DNA of 19,848 nucleotides from Eubacteriaceae bacterium (GTDB lineage: Bacteria > Bacillota > Clostridia > Eubacteriales > Alkalibacteraceae): NCBI GenBank assembly GCA_003446375.1, contig DMAW01000060.1:1-19848 (forward strand). Reading direction: 5' to 3'. Below are positions 7,047-14,414 of this stretch, one piece after another; position 1 is the stretch's first letter; every line of letters begins with the position of its first letter. Made by a program: the position numbers and the translations under genes. The notes beneath the pieces were generated by a model. That model was not told the origin of the DNA, ran no database searches, and saw only the letters and a program-made list of their open reading frames with translations.

Positions 7047-8588
7047 CTATTCATCTTTTCTGTAGTTGTAATCTCTTTCATTGAAAAAATTAAGCCATGA
7101 TGAAGTTTTGTAAAGATCCCAATTACATGGAGGGGTGTATCTAAGCTTCATGGTATACTCTTTTTTATGGGCTTTTAGCTTTTCATACATAACCACATAT
7201 ATGCACTTTTGCTTTCCAGGATAAACTTCACACCAACCGTCTCTTCCGCCGCCGCAGGCACCATTTCTTTGGTTCTTTGGGCATTTAGACATTGGGCATT
7301 GGAAACCTATCTCGTGCATTACACAATCTCCACAGAATCTACATTCATTTGTAAAGGTTTTTGTGTAGTACTCGAACCACGTAAAAGGCTTATTGAGAAA
7401 ATTTTTGTCTATCTTCTTTGCAAAAAATTTTACTATTGGATAAAATGGAGCACTTTCCTTGAACACAAGACTGTGGACCATCCCAAACATTCTGTCAAAT
7501 AAAGTATTTCTTTTGTGCCCGGTTTTTGTCCTGTCGACCGGAACATCTGTATTTAACCCAGTGACAGGATCTTTTTCAAAATAATAAAATCCATTGTCCA
7601 TAGGATAGTCAAACTCCTTTACGATCTCCTGCCAATTGGGCAGAAGCTCCTCTCCTTTGTCTAAAACATAGCATAAATCTTTATAGCTCATTCCATGTCC
7701 CGCAATGGTCGCGCCATCGTATTTAAGGCCCTTTAAAACAGCATAAAGCTTCGCAGCCCTAAGAAGCTGTCTTTCTTTATGATCCGGGTACTTAGCTTTT
7801 TCTTCTTCCATTTCTTTTATCATTTTATCAGTGACTACGCAACCGGGTATGAGATTTTTGTTCATCATTTTTGCAACCGGAAGAGATAATACAAATATAT
7901 TCCCTATCAAAGGAACGCCAATGTCGTATTTGTCGGCATACCTTTTTAATTCATCAAATTTTCTGGCATCATAACCAAGTTGAGTGATTAGATAACTAGC
8001 TCCATTATCTACTTTTTGGTGCATTTTATAATACTGAGCCATTTGCTCCGGCTCTGTAGACTTAAAGGGAGATACTACTGCTCCTGCAAAGTAATCTGTT
8101 TTATTTAGCTGCTTTGTACCTTTTCTAACAGGTATCTCATAGCCTTGATTCATCTTTTTTATAATTCTTAATGTATGTACTGCATCTATGTCAAAAACAG
8201 GCTTAGGTCTTCCCCCGAATCCTTCGGTGGTATAATCCCCTGTCATTACCAAAAGGTTGTTAAGCTTAGATCTATTCATGGCATGTAGCTGACTTTCAAT
8301 TTCATTTCTGTTTTTATCTTTGCATGTAAAATGAATAAGCGTCTCTCCACCGGTTTCATCCAATATCTGCTTAGCTAATGGATACGGTAAAATCGCCGGT
8401 TTTCCACTGGGGTTTTCAGTAATTGTAAATGCATTTATCCTTGGGTCTTCAACTGCCTGTCTTGCAGTTTCGATAACCTGATCCTGAGCCGGCTCTGTAG
8501 AACCCCTTCCCGGAACCAGCTCCCAAGTGACAGAAAAGTGCTCTTTACTTAAAACCGCTTCTTTGTAAGAAAGTTTTTTTTCACGCAT
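7047..8588 (-). CDS. Methylenetetrahydrofolate reductase with C-terminal cysteine-rich (MTHFR_C) domain
   Basis: This 513-residue protein has two parts. Residues about 15-300 form the MTHFR (MetF-type) TIM barrel, a flavin enzyme reducing methylene-THF to methyl-THF; recognisable stretches are WELVPGRGS, FTITENPSG, LLVMTGDY and GASYLITQLGYD. Residues about 410-475 form a C-terminal domain with eight cysteines (about 416, 419, 422, 431, 436, 445, 453 and 462, including CRFCGDC and ACGGG), the pattern of the MTHFR_C/MetV-like metal-binding domain of one-carbon enzymes in anaerobes. A linker of about 100 residues (300-405) is unfamiliar. I place the start at 8588 because AGGAGG lies six bases upstream; a start 39 bases earlier would bury that SD. 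The gene is divergent from the eRF1-like gene and followed by a terminator. No acetogenesis genes are nearby. Confidence 0.82.
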   Translation of the reverse strand: MREKKLSYKEAVLSKEHFSVTWELVPGRGSTEPAQDQVIETARQAVEDPRINAFTITENPSGKPAILPYPLAKQILDETGGETLIHFTCKDKNRNEIESQLHAMNRSKLNNLLVMTGDYTTEGFGGRPKPVFDIDAVHTLRIIKKMNQGYEIPVRKGTKQLNKTDYFAGAVVSPFKSTEPEQMAQYYKMHQKVDNGASYLITQLGYDARKFDELKRYADKYDIGVPLIGNIFVLSLPVAKMMNKNLIPGCVVTDKMIKEMEEEKAKYPDHKERQLLRAAKLYAVLKGLKYDGATIAGHGMSYKDLCYVLDKGEELLPNWQEIVKEFDYPMDNGFYYFEKDPVTGLNTDVPVDRTKTGHKRNTLFDRMFGMVHSLVFKESAPFYPIVKFFAKKIDKNFLNKPFTWFEYYTKTFTNECRFCGDCVMHEIGFQCPMSKCPKNQRNGACGGGRDGWCEVYPGKQKCIYVVMYEKLKAHKKEYTMKLRYTPPCNWDLYKTSSWLNFFNERDYNYRKDE

Positions 8589-8625
8589 GCTCTTCCTCCT
8601 CGCAATTTGTCTTTGAACATTTCCC

Positions 8626-8705
8626 AAACCAATAGTCGATACATGTATATACAGGATGCGTTTGCATAATTTCTATTTAAATATAACACATCTATGTATT
8701 GGTTT
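8626..8705. promoter_or_regulatory. Shared upstream region with inverted AAACCAATA repeats and a minus-strand promoter
   Basis: AAACCAATA (8626-8634) and its exact complement TATTGGTTT (8697-8705) bracket the promoter region of the MTHFR-like gene. On the minus strand TTGAAA (within the right arm) and TATATT are 18 bases apart, a reasonable sigma-A promoter. Paired 9-bp sites around a promoter suggest a regulator binding site, but I cannot assign a regulator. Confidence 0.35.
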
Positions 8706-8818
8706 TCAACGATTGATACTAAGTTAACGCAAAAACCTTTATAGTTATTTTTGGTTAAATCCATATGTAAAAGGGTATTTATTAGTAAAGTAAAACAAAC
8801 CGTTAAGGAGGTTTTAGG

Positions 8819-9970
8819 ATGAACCTACTAACAAGAAACCAGCTAGATGAATTGATTAATACCGAAAACCAAAATTGCATCAGTTTCTATCTTCCAATGG
8901 AGAAAGCTCCTACTGAAGCAGACAAGACCAAGGTTTTATTTAAAAACCAAATCAAGTCAGTTGAAAGTGATCTAATCGAGCATGGACTTGCCCCAAAAAA
9001 TGTCGATACCTTAATAGCACCTGCTGTTAAATTGCTTGAAACTCCCGAATTTTGGACGGATACTGACCACAGCGTAGCAGTCTTTATGGTTGAAGACCGA
9101 ATAACTACAATAAAGCTACCATTTGCAATGGAACCAACTACATTTATAGGACCCAAATTCTATTTGGTGCCGCTGTTTAAATTGTTTTCATTTGACAGCA
9201 AATTTTACATTTTGGCATTGAGCCAAAATAAGGTGAGGCTTCTGCAGTGTGATCTATTGGATTGCGAAGAAGTGGATATCTCTTCTCTACCTACAAGCCT
9301 GGATGAAGCTTTGCAATACGATGATATCGAGAAGAAAAATCAATATGTCATGAGAAGTCCCGGCAGCACCGGAGGAGGAGCTCCGGGCGTATATCGAGGA
9401 CAAGGTGATGGAAAGGACGAGCACAAGACAAATCTCTGGAGGTTTATGGAAATGCTCGAGTCAGGTCTTACCGGCTTTATAAAAGACAAAGAAATGCCTG
9501 TAGTATTGGCCGGAGTTGAATATTTGACTGCTATTTTTAGAAAAGCCAACTCACATCTGAACCTGATAGACAAAGAAGTGTCAGGAAATACAGATGTGCT
9601 TTCCGACAAGCAGCTTCATGCCAAGGCTTATCCGTTAGCACAAGATTTCTTTGATAAGTTTGTGGCGATGGATCTTGAGCTTTATCACAACTTGACTTCT
9701 TCGGACAAGACCAGTGATAAAATCGAAGAAATTGCATCTGCCGCAGCCAAAGGAAAGATTAGGATACTCTTTACGACCCAAGGTGTTTTTGTTCCGGGCA
9801 TTTACAACATAGAGCTTGATTCGGCTTTCCACAAAGACCACAGCCCTGATTCTGAAGATTTAATAAACTTTGCAGCTATAAACACTTTTAAGACAGGTGG
9901 AAAAGTCTATGTTTTAGATGATGATAAAATGCCACAGACTGATGAGTGCGCTGCCATATTCAGATATTAA
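8819..9970 (+). CDS. Bacterial archaeo-eukaryotic release-factor-like protein (baeRF family)
   Basis: This 383-residue cytosolic protein is related in fold to eRF1/Pelota peptide-release factors; in bacteria these are proposed to act in ribosome rescue or quality control, without firm biochemistry. The N-terminal half (1-160) looks like domain 1, with a strand-rich VAVFM..D..TTIKLP segment. Residues 180-204 are a Gly-rich loop (PGSTGGGAPG, then RGQGDGKD) in the place where eRF1 has its GGQ loop; here it reads GQG at 194-196. Domain 3 follows (VVLAGVEYL at about 225-235, HLNLIDKEVSGNTDVLS at about 250-266) and ends in KGKIRILFTTQGVFVPG. The ATG at 8819 has a strong AAGGAGG site. Divergent neighbour and own terminator indicate a single-gene unit. 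Confidence 0.78.
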   Translation: MNLLTRNQLDELINTENQNCISFYLPMEKAPTEADKTKVLFKNQIKSVESDLIEHGLAPKNVDTLIAPAVKLLETPEFWTDTDHSVAVFMVEDRITTIKLPFAMEPTTFIGPKFYLVPLFKLFSFDSKFYILALSQNKVRLLQCDLLDCEEVDISSLPTSLDEALQYDDIEKKNQYVMRSPGSTGGGAPGVYRGQGDGKDEHKTNLWRFMEMLESGLTGFIKDKEMPVVLAGVEYLTAIFRKANSHLNLIDKEVSGNTDVLSDKQLHAKAYPLAQDFFDKFVAMDLELYHNLTSSDKTSDKIEEIASAAAKGKIRILFTTQGVFVPGIYNIELDSAFHKDHSPDSEDLINFAAINTFKTGGKVYVLDDDKMPQTDECAAIFRY

Positions 9971-9975
9971 AATTT

Positions 9976-10008
9976 ATTGTCCCGTCAACCGGCGGGACAA
10001 TTTTAATT
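9976..10008. terminator. Bidirectional terminator between the eRF1-like gene and ndk
   Basis: Stem ATTGTCCCG (9976-9984) pairs with CGGGACAAT (9993-10001), and TTTAATTTTT follows on the plus strand. A's upstream give a weaker U-tract on the minus strand. It sits between convergent stop codons at 9970 and 10010. Confidence 0.85.
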
Positions 10009-10009
10009 T

Positions 10010-10426
10010 TTACTGTTTCTTTCCTTCAACAAAATAGCTCGTTTCCCTAATCGCGCTTTCTTCACCATCAGAAGCATGTATTATGTTTTTAGTTTTGCTA
10101 ATGGCATATTTGCCTCTTATGGTACCTGAATCCGCTTCCAATGGATCTGTAGAGCCCGAGAGCTTCCTTATTACTTTTATGGCATTTTCGCCTTCGACAA
10201 CCAATACGACTACAGGTCCGCTTTGCATATAGTCCATCAAAGATGAAAAGTATGGCTTGGTCGCATGTTCATGATAATGATACTTCAGATCTTCATCGCT
10301 TAAGCTTTTGATTTCCATGTAAGTTATGTCTAGATCTTTTTTTTCTATTGCAGAAATGATTTCTCCTACCAGCTTTCTTTTTATCGCATCAGGTTTTAAT
10401 ATTACCAAAGTCTTTTCAGCGCTCAT
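10010..10426 (-). CDS. ndk: Nucleoside diphosphate kinase
   Basis: This 138-residue enzyme transfers the gamma-phosphate between nucleoside triphosphates and diphosphates through a phospho-histidine. Lys11 (LKPDA), the phosphate-binding Arg residues and the signature NIIHASDGEESA with catalytic His117 are all present. The length is typical for bacterial Ndk. It is the last gene of a run: its AAGGAGG ribosome site overlaps the stop codon of the upstream pyrophosphatase, so the two are almost certainly cotranscribed. Both enzymes act in phosphate and nucleotide energetics. Confidence 0.97.
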   Translation of the reverse strand: MSAEKTLVILKPDAIKRKLVGEIISAIEKKDLDITYMEIKSLSDEDLKYHYHEHATKPYFSSLMDYMQSGPVVVLVVEGENAIKVIRKLSGSTDPLEADSGTIRGKYAISKTKNIIHASDGEESAIRETSYFVEGKKQ

Positions 10427-10438
10427 AAATATGCCTCC

Positions 10439-12064
10439 TTATTTGCTTATGATTTTTCTTATGCCTTCGCTCACAACAGGTATTATCTGTTTTTTTCTTG
10501 AAACCCATCCTTCTATAAATATCCCTTGATACATCTCTCTTTCAAATATATTGTCTATAGACTTATTGCTGGCATTGTATAGTATGTAAGAACCTTGCTT
10601 TATTATATCCGTTATGATGCATAATGTCAGATAGTGATTCCTGTTTTTATTTAAATTATTTATAAAAGACAGATACTCTTCTATGTTTTCGCTGATTGCT
10701 TCGATATTAAGAGTAAAAACCTGAGAAATACCTGTTTTCATTCCTTCTAGGACGAACTCTTTGTAATCTGAAAAGAATACCTCCTCGACGGACTTGCCGG
10801 ATATGTCCGTTCCTTTTTTAAACATTTCCATAGCAAATTCATTAAGATCAATTCCGGTAATTTCAACCAGTTCTTTTACAGCTTCTACGTCGTAATCAGT
10901 AGTAGTTGGAGACTTTAAAAGCAAAGTGTCTGATACTATCCCTGAAAGCATCAACCCTGCTTCATCTTTGTCCATTTTTATTCCGGACTCTTTATACATA
11001 TTAAAAAGTATAGTATTAGTGCTGCCGACAGGTTGATTCCTGAATGATATGGGAAGCGTCGTAGATATATCGCCAATTTTATGATGGTCTACTACTTCCA
11101 ATATATCTGCTTCAAATATACCTTCTGCACTTTGAGCATACTCGTTGTGATCCACTAAGATAACCTTTTTCTTTGATGGGCTAATTATATGGCTTCTGCT
11201 GATTATCCCTAGGTATTTTCCGTCTTTGCCCACAAGAGGAAACTTCGAATGATCTGAATCTTTTATTATGTCTCTGCAATCATCCAAGTAATCTTCTTCG
11301 GCAAAAGATAGTATGTTGTCTTTTACCATTATATTTTTAACGAAGTTAGTCAAGAATATAGTTTTGGTCGCTTCGTATGTGTCAAAATCGGTCAATATCA
11401 TATTTACACAATTCTCTTTGGATGCATTTATTATTTTTTCGTCCAATTCTGCTTTTCCGGTTACTATAATAAGCTTCACTTTTTTTTCTATGGCAAACTT
11501 AATTATATCGAATCTGTCCCCGACTATAACTATAGAGTTTTCTGTGAAAAGCTCCATCTCTTCTATTGTATCCAGATGAAACGCCGTAACCATTACATCG
11601 CCGCTTAAGTTTTCACTGCACTTATTTAAGCTCTTCCCTTCCATTCCTTCGAGTATATTTTCATACGTAGTCTCAATCCTGCGCTGATCGCTGTTTATAA
11701 GGCTCATTGCTATATCCTTCATAGTAACGATACCTGATAAGATGCCTTGATCATCGACAACAGGGAGAGTTCTGACTCTGTTTTTGCCCATATGCAAATA
11801 AGCGTCATATATCGAATTGTCATAAGTAAATGCCTTTACCCTGTCATAGTTAAGATCCTTCATCTGTATCTTAACGTTTTCAAGCATCTCAGGTTCTTTT
11901 ACTTTAAAATAATCTAGTACAAAACTGCTTTCTTTGCTGATTTCATCTAATACGTAAGGTTTTGTATTATGACCTGTCTTGTTTTTAAATTTAGACATTA
12001 CTATCGCTGAAGTCACGCTATCCGTATCCGGATTTTTATGCCCGAAAATCATAATCTCACTCAT
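10439..12064 (-). CDS. Manganese-dependent inorganic pyrophosphatase with CBS and DRTGG domains
   Basis: This 541-residue family II (DHH) pyrophosphatase hydrolyses PPi to phosphate, pulling biosynthesis forward. The N-terminal metal site is GHKNPDTDS (His9, Asp13, Asp15). The DHH domain is interrupted by a regulatory insert: CBS motif 1 (about 68-130), a DRTGG domain (about 150-245) and CBS motif 2 (about 245-295). The catalytic core then resumes with VILVDHNE (305) and VVDHHK (326-328), and the C-terminal DHHA2 domain ends with SRKKQIIP. CBS-pyrophosphatases of Clostridia are known to be controlled by adenine nucleotides, and the DRTGG-containing ones by diadenosine polyphosphates. The start at 12064 has a GGGGGGAAGG site; a start 63 bases upstream would overlap the preceding gene. 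Cotranscribed with ndk. Confidence 0.93.
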   Translation of the reverse strand: MSEIMIFGHKNPDTDSVTSAIVMSKFKNKTGHNTKPYVLDEISKESSFVLDYFKVKEPEMLENVKIQMKDLNYDRVKAFTYDNSIYDAYLHMGKNRVRTLPVVDDQGILSGIVTMKDIAMSLINSDQRRIETTYENILEGMEGKSLNKCSENLSGDVMVTAFHLDTIEEMELFTENSIVIVGDRFDIIKFAIEKKVKLIIVTGKAELDEKIINASKENCVNMILTDFDTYEATKTIFLTNFVKNIMVKDNILSFAEEDYLDDCRDIIKDSDHSKFPLVGKDGKYLGIISRSHIISPSKKKVILVDHNEYAQSAEGIFEADILEVVDHHKIGDISTTLPISFRNQPVGSTNTILFNMYKESGIKMDKDEAGLMLSGIVSDTLLLKSPTTTDYDVEAVKELVEITGIDLNEFAMEMFKKGTDISGKSVEEVFFSDYKEFVLEGMKTGISQVFTLNIEAISENIEEYLSFINNLNKNRNHYLTLCIITDIIKQGSYILYNASNKSIDNIFEREMYQGIFIEGWVSRKKQIIPVVSEGIRKIISK

Positions 12065-12116
12065 TGCCTTCCCCCCTGTAATATATTGCATCATTCCCTT
12101 TTCAACAATCATTATA

Positions 12117-12833
12117 TCAGTGGACAATGTCCAGTGCCAATGAATTTTCTTTTAACCATTTTTGGGCTTCTTGGTAATTAGGGTATGTCTTTTCAACCAA
12201 ATTCCAAAAGTCATTGGAGTGATTCTTGTGTACCATATGACACATTTCATGCACTACCACATAGTCTATTACCCAATTTGGAGCCATTGCAAGTCTCCAG
12301 TTAAACAAAAGCTTGTTGTCATGAGTACAGCTTCCCCAAATTTTTTTCTGTTCTTTTGCCTTGATCTGTTTTGGACTAACTTCAAAGCATTTAGAATATT
12401 TCTTGACTCTTTCATTTAAAACTATCTGGGCATATTTTTTATACCATTTTACAAATATATCTTTGATAAATTCAGGTTCGCATCCTGAATGCTCCAATAC
12501 AAATCGCTTGTCTATAAAATTTAATCTTGATGTATTTGAATCCACTTCGATCACTTCCAAAGGATACTTATACCCAAGGAGCATGAATTTTTCTCCGCTC
12601 TCAAATTTTTTTATTTGTGTTTTTTCTTTTCTCTTTTCCATTGATTCTTTTTTTTCGATAATCCACTTTCTTTTTTTAATTATCAATCCTTCGATATTTT
12701 TTATAGACAAGCTTTCAGGAGCGGTTATCACAAGGCCTGCAGAAGGATCTACTTTAAGTTCTATAGTCTTTCTTTTTCGTCTGATCAATTCGTATTCTAT
12801 TACTAGGTCGTTTATATGTATTATTTTCTTCAT
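12117..12833 (-). CDS. YgjP/SprT-like zinc metalloprotease (M48-type, DUF45)
   Basis: This 238-residue predicted cytosolic zinc metallopeptidase contains HEMCH at residues 195-199 (zinc ligands His195 and His199, catalytic Glu196), followed by the third-ligand region NHSNDFW with His205. The WGSC motif at 166-169, which precedes the active site in this family, is also present. No signal peptide or membrane segment is seen. The physiological substrate of the YgjP family is not well established. The ATG at 12831-12833 follows AGGAGG by four bases. It is the first gene of a likely three-gene unit with the pyrophosphatase (52-base gap) and ndk, and it is divergent from rnpB with only about 57 bases between them. 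Confidence 0.87.
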   Translation of the reverse strand: MKKIIHINDLVIEYELIRRKRKTIELKVDPSAGLVITAPESLSIKNIEGLIIKKRKWIIEKKESMEKRKEKTQIKKFESGEKFMLLGYKYPLEVIEVDSNTSRLNFIDKRFVLEHSGCEPEFIKDIFVKWYKKYAQIVLNERVKKYSKCFEVSPKQIKAKEQKKIWGSCTHDNKLLFNWRLAMAPNWVIDYVVVHEMCHMVHKNHSNDFWNLVEKTYPNYQEAQKWLKENSLALDIVH

Positions 12834-12853
12834 GAAGCCTCCTAAGCATTTTC

Positions 12854-12884
12854 TTGTATACAGCCTTAATATATGATATCATAT
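12854..12884 (+). promoter_or_regulatory. rnpB promoter overlapping a perfect 14-bp palindrome
   Basis: TTGTAT (12854-12859), a 17-base spacer and TATCAT (12877-12882) predict a start at about 12891, exactly where the RNase P RNA fold begins. The -10 lies inside the perfect palindrome ATATGATATCATAT (12871-12884), which offers the same TATCAT hexamer to the minus strand toward the ygjP-like gene. Confidence 0.6.
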
Positions 12885-12890
12885 TGTATT

Positions 12891-13336
12891 GGAGAGCGAG
12901 CAAGTCAGATGATCGCGTGGGCATGTTCCGCAAGGACGCTCACGAGGAAAGTCCGAGCTCCATAGGGCAGGGTGCCGGGTAATCCCCGGTGGAGGCAACT
13001 CTAAGGAAAGTGCAACAGAAAGGAAACCGCCCGACGCATAGAAATATAGATTGACAACCTTATTTATATAACATATAAACAAAATTTTCAATCTTATTTG
13101 GAAACAAGTATATATTTTTATGCGTCGGGTAAGGATGAAAGGGCGAGGTAAGAGCTCACCGGCGGCTGGGTAACCAGCCGGCTATGTAAACCCCACCTGG
13201 TGCAAGACCAAGTTAGGACAAAAAAGCAGTGGCCCGCTGTGTCCAGTGGTAGGTCGCTTGAGCCTTTCGGTGACGAAAGGCCTAGATAGATGATCATCTA
13301 ATACAGAACTCGGCTTACAGACTAGCTCGCTCTTCC
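12891..13336 (+). ncRNA. rnpB: RNase P RNA (class A) with expanded P12 arm
   Basis: This is the catalytic RNA of RNase P, which matures tRNA 5' ends. The universally conserved GAGGAAAGTCC of CR-I is at about 12942, GGGTGCC, GTGCAACAGAAAGGAAACCGCC and GGGTAAGGATGAAAGGGCG follow, then the CR-IV/V elements with GCTTGAGCC..GGCCTAGAT and ACAGAACTCGGCTTAC. The closing P1 stem pairs GAGCGAGC (12894-12901) with GCTCGCTC (13325-13332). The overall order fits class A, not the Bacillus class B. The P12 arm is unusual: GACGCATA (13033-13040) and TATGCGTC (13119-13126) enclose 78 AT-rich bases. An open frame antisense to this gene is not real. Ends are estimated to within a few bases. Confidence 0.95.
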
Positions 13337-13535
13337 CTTTAATAAAAAAATTGGCTCTGTTTCTATTCTAATTTAATTTGGCTTAATCCTGCTGCCAAAT
13401 GCAATATCTCTAAATAATCTACAACTGCACAAATCCAATTCTAAATCTTGGTCCAAAAGTTTAAACTGTTTATTTATTAATATGCATGAACAATAAACAA
13501 GTTGTTTTATAACATATTATTGCGATATGTATTGT
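13337..13535. other. Intergenic region after rnpB
   Basis: These 199 AT-rich bases have no credible gene. Two weak inverted repeats are seen: ATTTGGC..GCCAAAT just after rnpB, and AATAAACAA (13492-13500) with TTGTTTATT (13532-13540), the latter overlapping the stop codon of the small lipoprotein gene. Neither has a clear U-tract, so terminator status is doubtful. Confidence 0.3.
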
Positions 13536-14066
13536 TTATTCCCAAATCATTTTCCCTCTAACATTATCAATAATTGGATGCCCATTCTCAGATATAATTC
13601 TAATTTCGATACTATTCAAGAACGATGCCGTCTTACCTTTAGTTTCAGTTTTTACTGTAAAACTAATATCATACAGCCTATAGTTTATATCACTATTTTT
13701 ATAATAATCACGATAAGTCCCTTCGTCTTTTTTAATTAATTCAACATCAACAATAGTAACTTCATTTATATTCATATCCTTCATATTTTTATTCGGCAGT
13801 AATCGATTACTAACATAGGACTCAAGACATAGTTCTGTCATATATGAGTCGAATGAATCTAAAAACCACCAATTATTATAATCAGAATCAGAATTCATAG
13901 TATCCTCTACTCGACTCCAATCGGTTGAAGTCATGGTGAGTTGGGAATAATATTCTTGCAGGAATCTTTCTACAAGTTCTCTATCATTATTGAGCTCATC
14001 ATTAGAAGTGCACCCAGACATTGCAAAACAAATAAAGAATATAAATATAACAATTATTTTTTTAAT
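13536..14066 (-). CDS. Small lipoprotein of unknown function, apparently starting at an ATT codon
   Basis: The recognisable ATG (14019-14021) is preceded in frame by codons for KKIIVIFIFFICFA, and MSGC follows. Together these form a textbook lipoprotein signal peptide, with the lipidated Cys in the SGC lipobox. The only codons between the upstream in-frame stop (TAG) and this peptide that could start it are ACG and ATT; ATT at 14064-14066 is 4 bases from a GGGGGTGGAG ribosome site. With that start the protein has 176 residues. The mature part (acidic, rich in Asn, Asp and Tyr, with paired WW and a strand-rich C-terminal half ending NVRGKMIWE) matches no family I recognise. A start at the internal ATG would lose the signal peptide, so this may be a genuine rare start, a sequencing error, or a decaying gene. 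Confidence 0.7.
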   Translation of the reverse strand: MKKIIVIFIFFICFAMSGCTSNDELNNDRELVERFLQEYYSQLTMTSTDWSRVEDTMNSDSDYNNWWFLDSFDSYMTELCLESYVSNRLLPNKNMKDMNINEVTIVDVELIKKDEGTYRDYYKNSDINYRLYDISFTVKTETKGKTASFLNSIEIRIISENGHPIIDNVRGKMIWE

Positions 14067-14107
14067 CGTTCTCCACCCCCACTATGCTATTTCACTATTA
14101 TGTTAGA

Positions 14108-14136
14108 ATCATACTATCGATGGTCATATTAGCCAA
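14108..14136 (-). promoter_or_regulatory. Candidate promoter of the small lipoprotein gene
   Basis: On the minus strand TTGGCT (plus 14131-14136) and TATGAT (plus 14108-14113) are separated by 17 bases, about 40 bases upstream of the proposed ATT start. The promoter supports active transcription of this gene. Confidence 0.45.
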
Positions 14137-14166
14137 TATTTTCAATCCTATCCTGTTATTAACATG

Positions 14167-14209
14167 TTATAATGTCACCTTTTCCCTCAAATTATGAGGT
14201 GCGTTATAA
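14167..14209. repeat. Imperfect inverted repeat in the 348-base gap
   Basis: TTATAA-TGT-CACCT (14167-14180) is mirrored by AGGTG-CG-TTATAA (14197-14209), with an alternative inner pairing CCTCA/TGAGG. It lies in the gene-free stretch 14067-14414, which otherwise holds the lipoprotein promoter, AT-rich sequence and the polyol-operon terminator. It could be an operator or a small structured RNA; no U-tract follows. Confidence 0.4.
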
Positions 14210-14322
14210 TTATACCATTAAATACATACATTCATTTAGGTAAAAGATATTTTATATTAAATGCTTTCCCTTTTAAATAGCGCAATATTTATTAGCAACT
14301 GGAATCATCTCAAACACCAATC

Positions 14323-14371
14323 AAAAAAGGCATACCGCTATGACTCTTACAGTCCATAACGATATGCCTTT
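14323..14371 (-). terminator. Long hairpin terminator of the polyol PTS operon
   Basis: A perfect 9-bp outer stem AAAGGCATA (14326-14334) with TATGCCTTT (14363-14371) is extended inward by an imperfect stem (CCGCTATG-ACT against AGTCCATAACG) and a short loop. On the minus strand it ends in TTTTTT. It lies about 45 bases after the EIICB stop. Confidence 0.88.
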
Positions 14372-14414
14372 ATGTTTTTAAATTCTTACAATTTTATTAT
14401 CAATCAAGTTGTGC

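Noticed and set aside
9340..9609. Minus-strand frames inside the eRF1-like gene
   Set aside because: They are shadows of a well-supported plus-strand gene and lack start signals.
12879..13091. 70-codon minus-strand frame
   Set aside because: It is antisense to the highly conserved 5' half of rnpB; the conservation belongs to the RNA.
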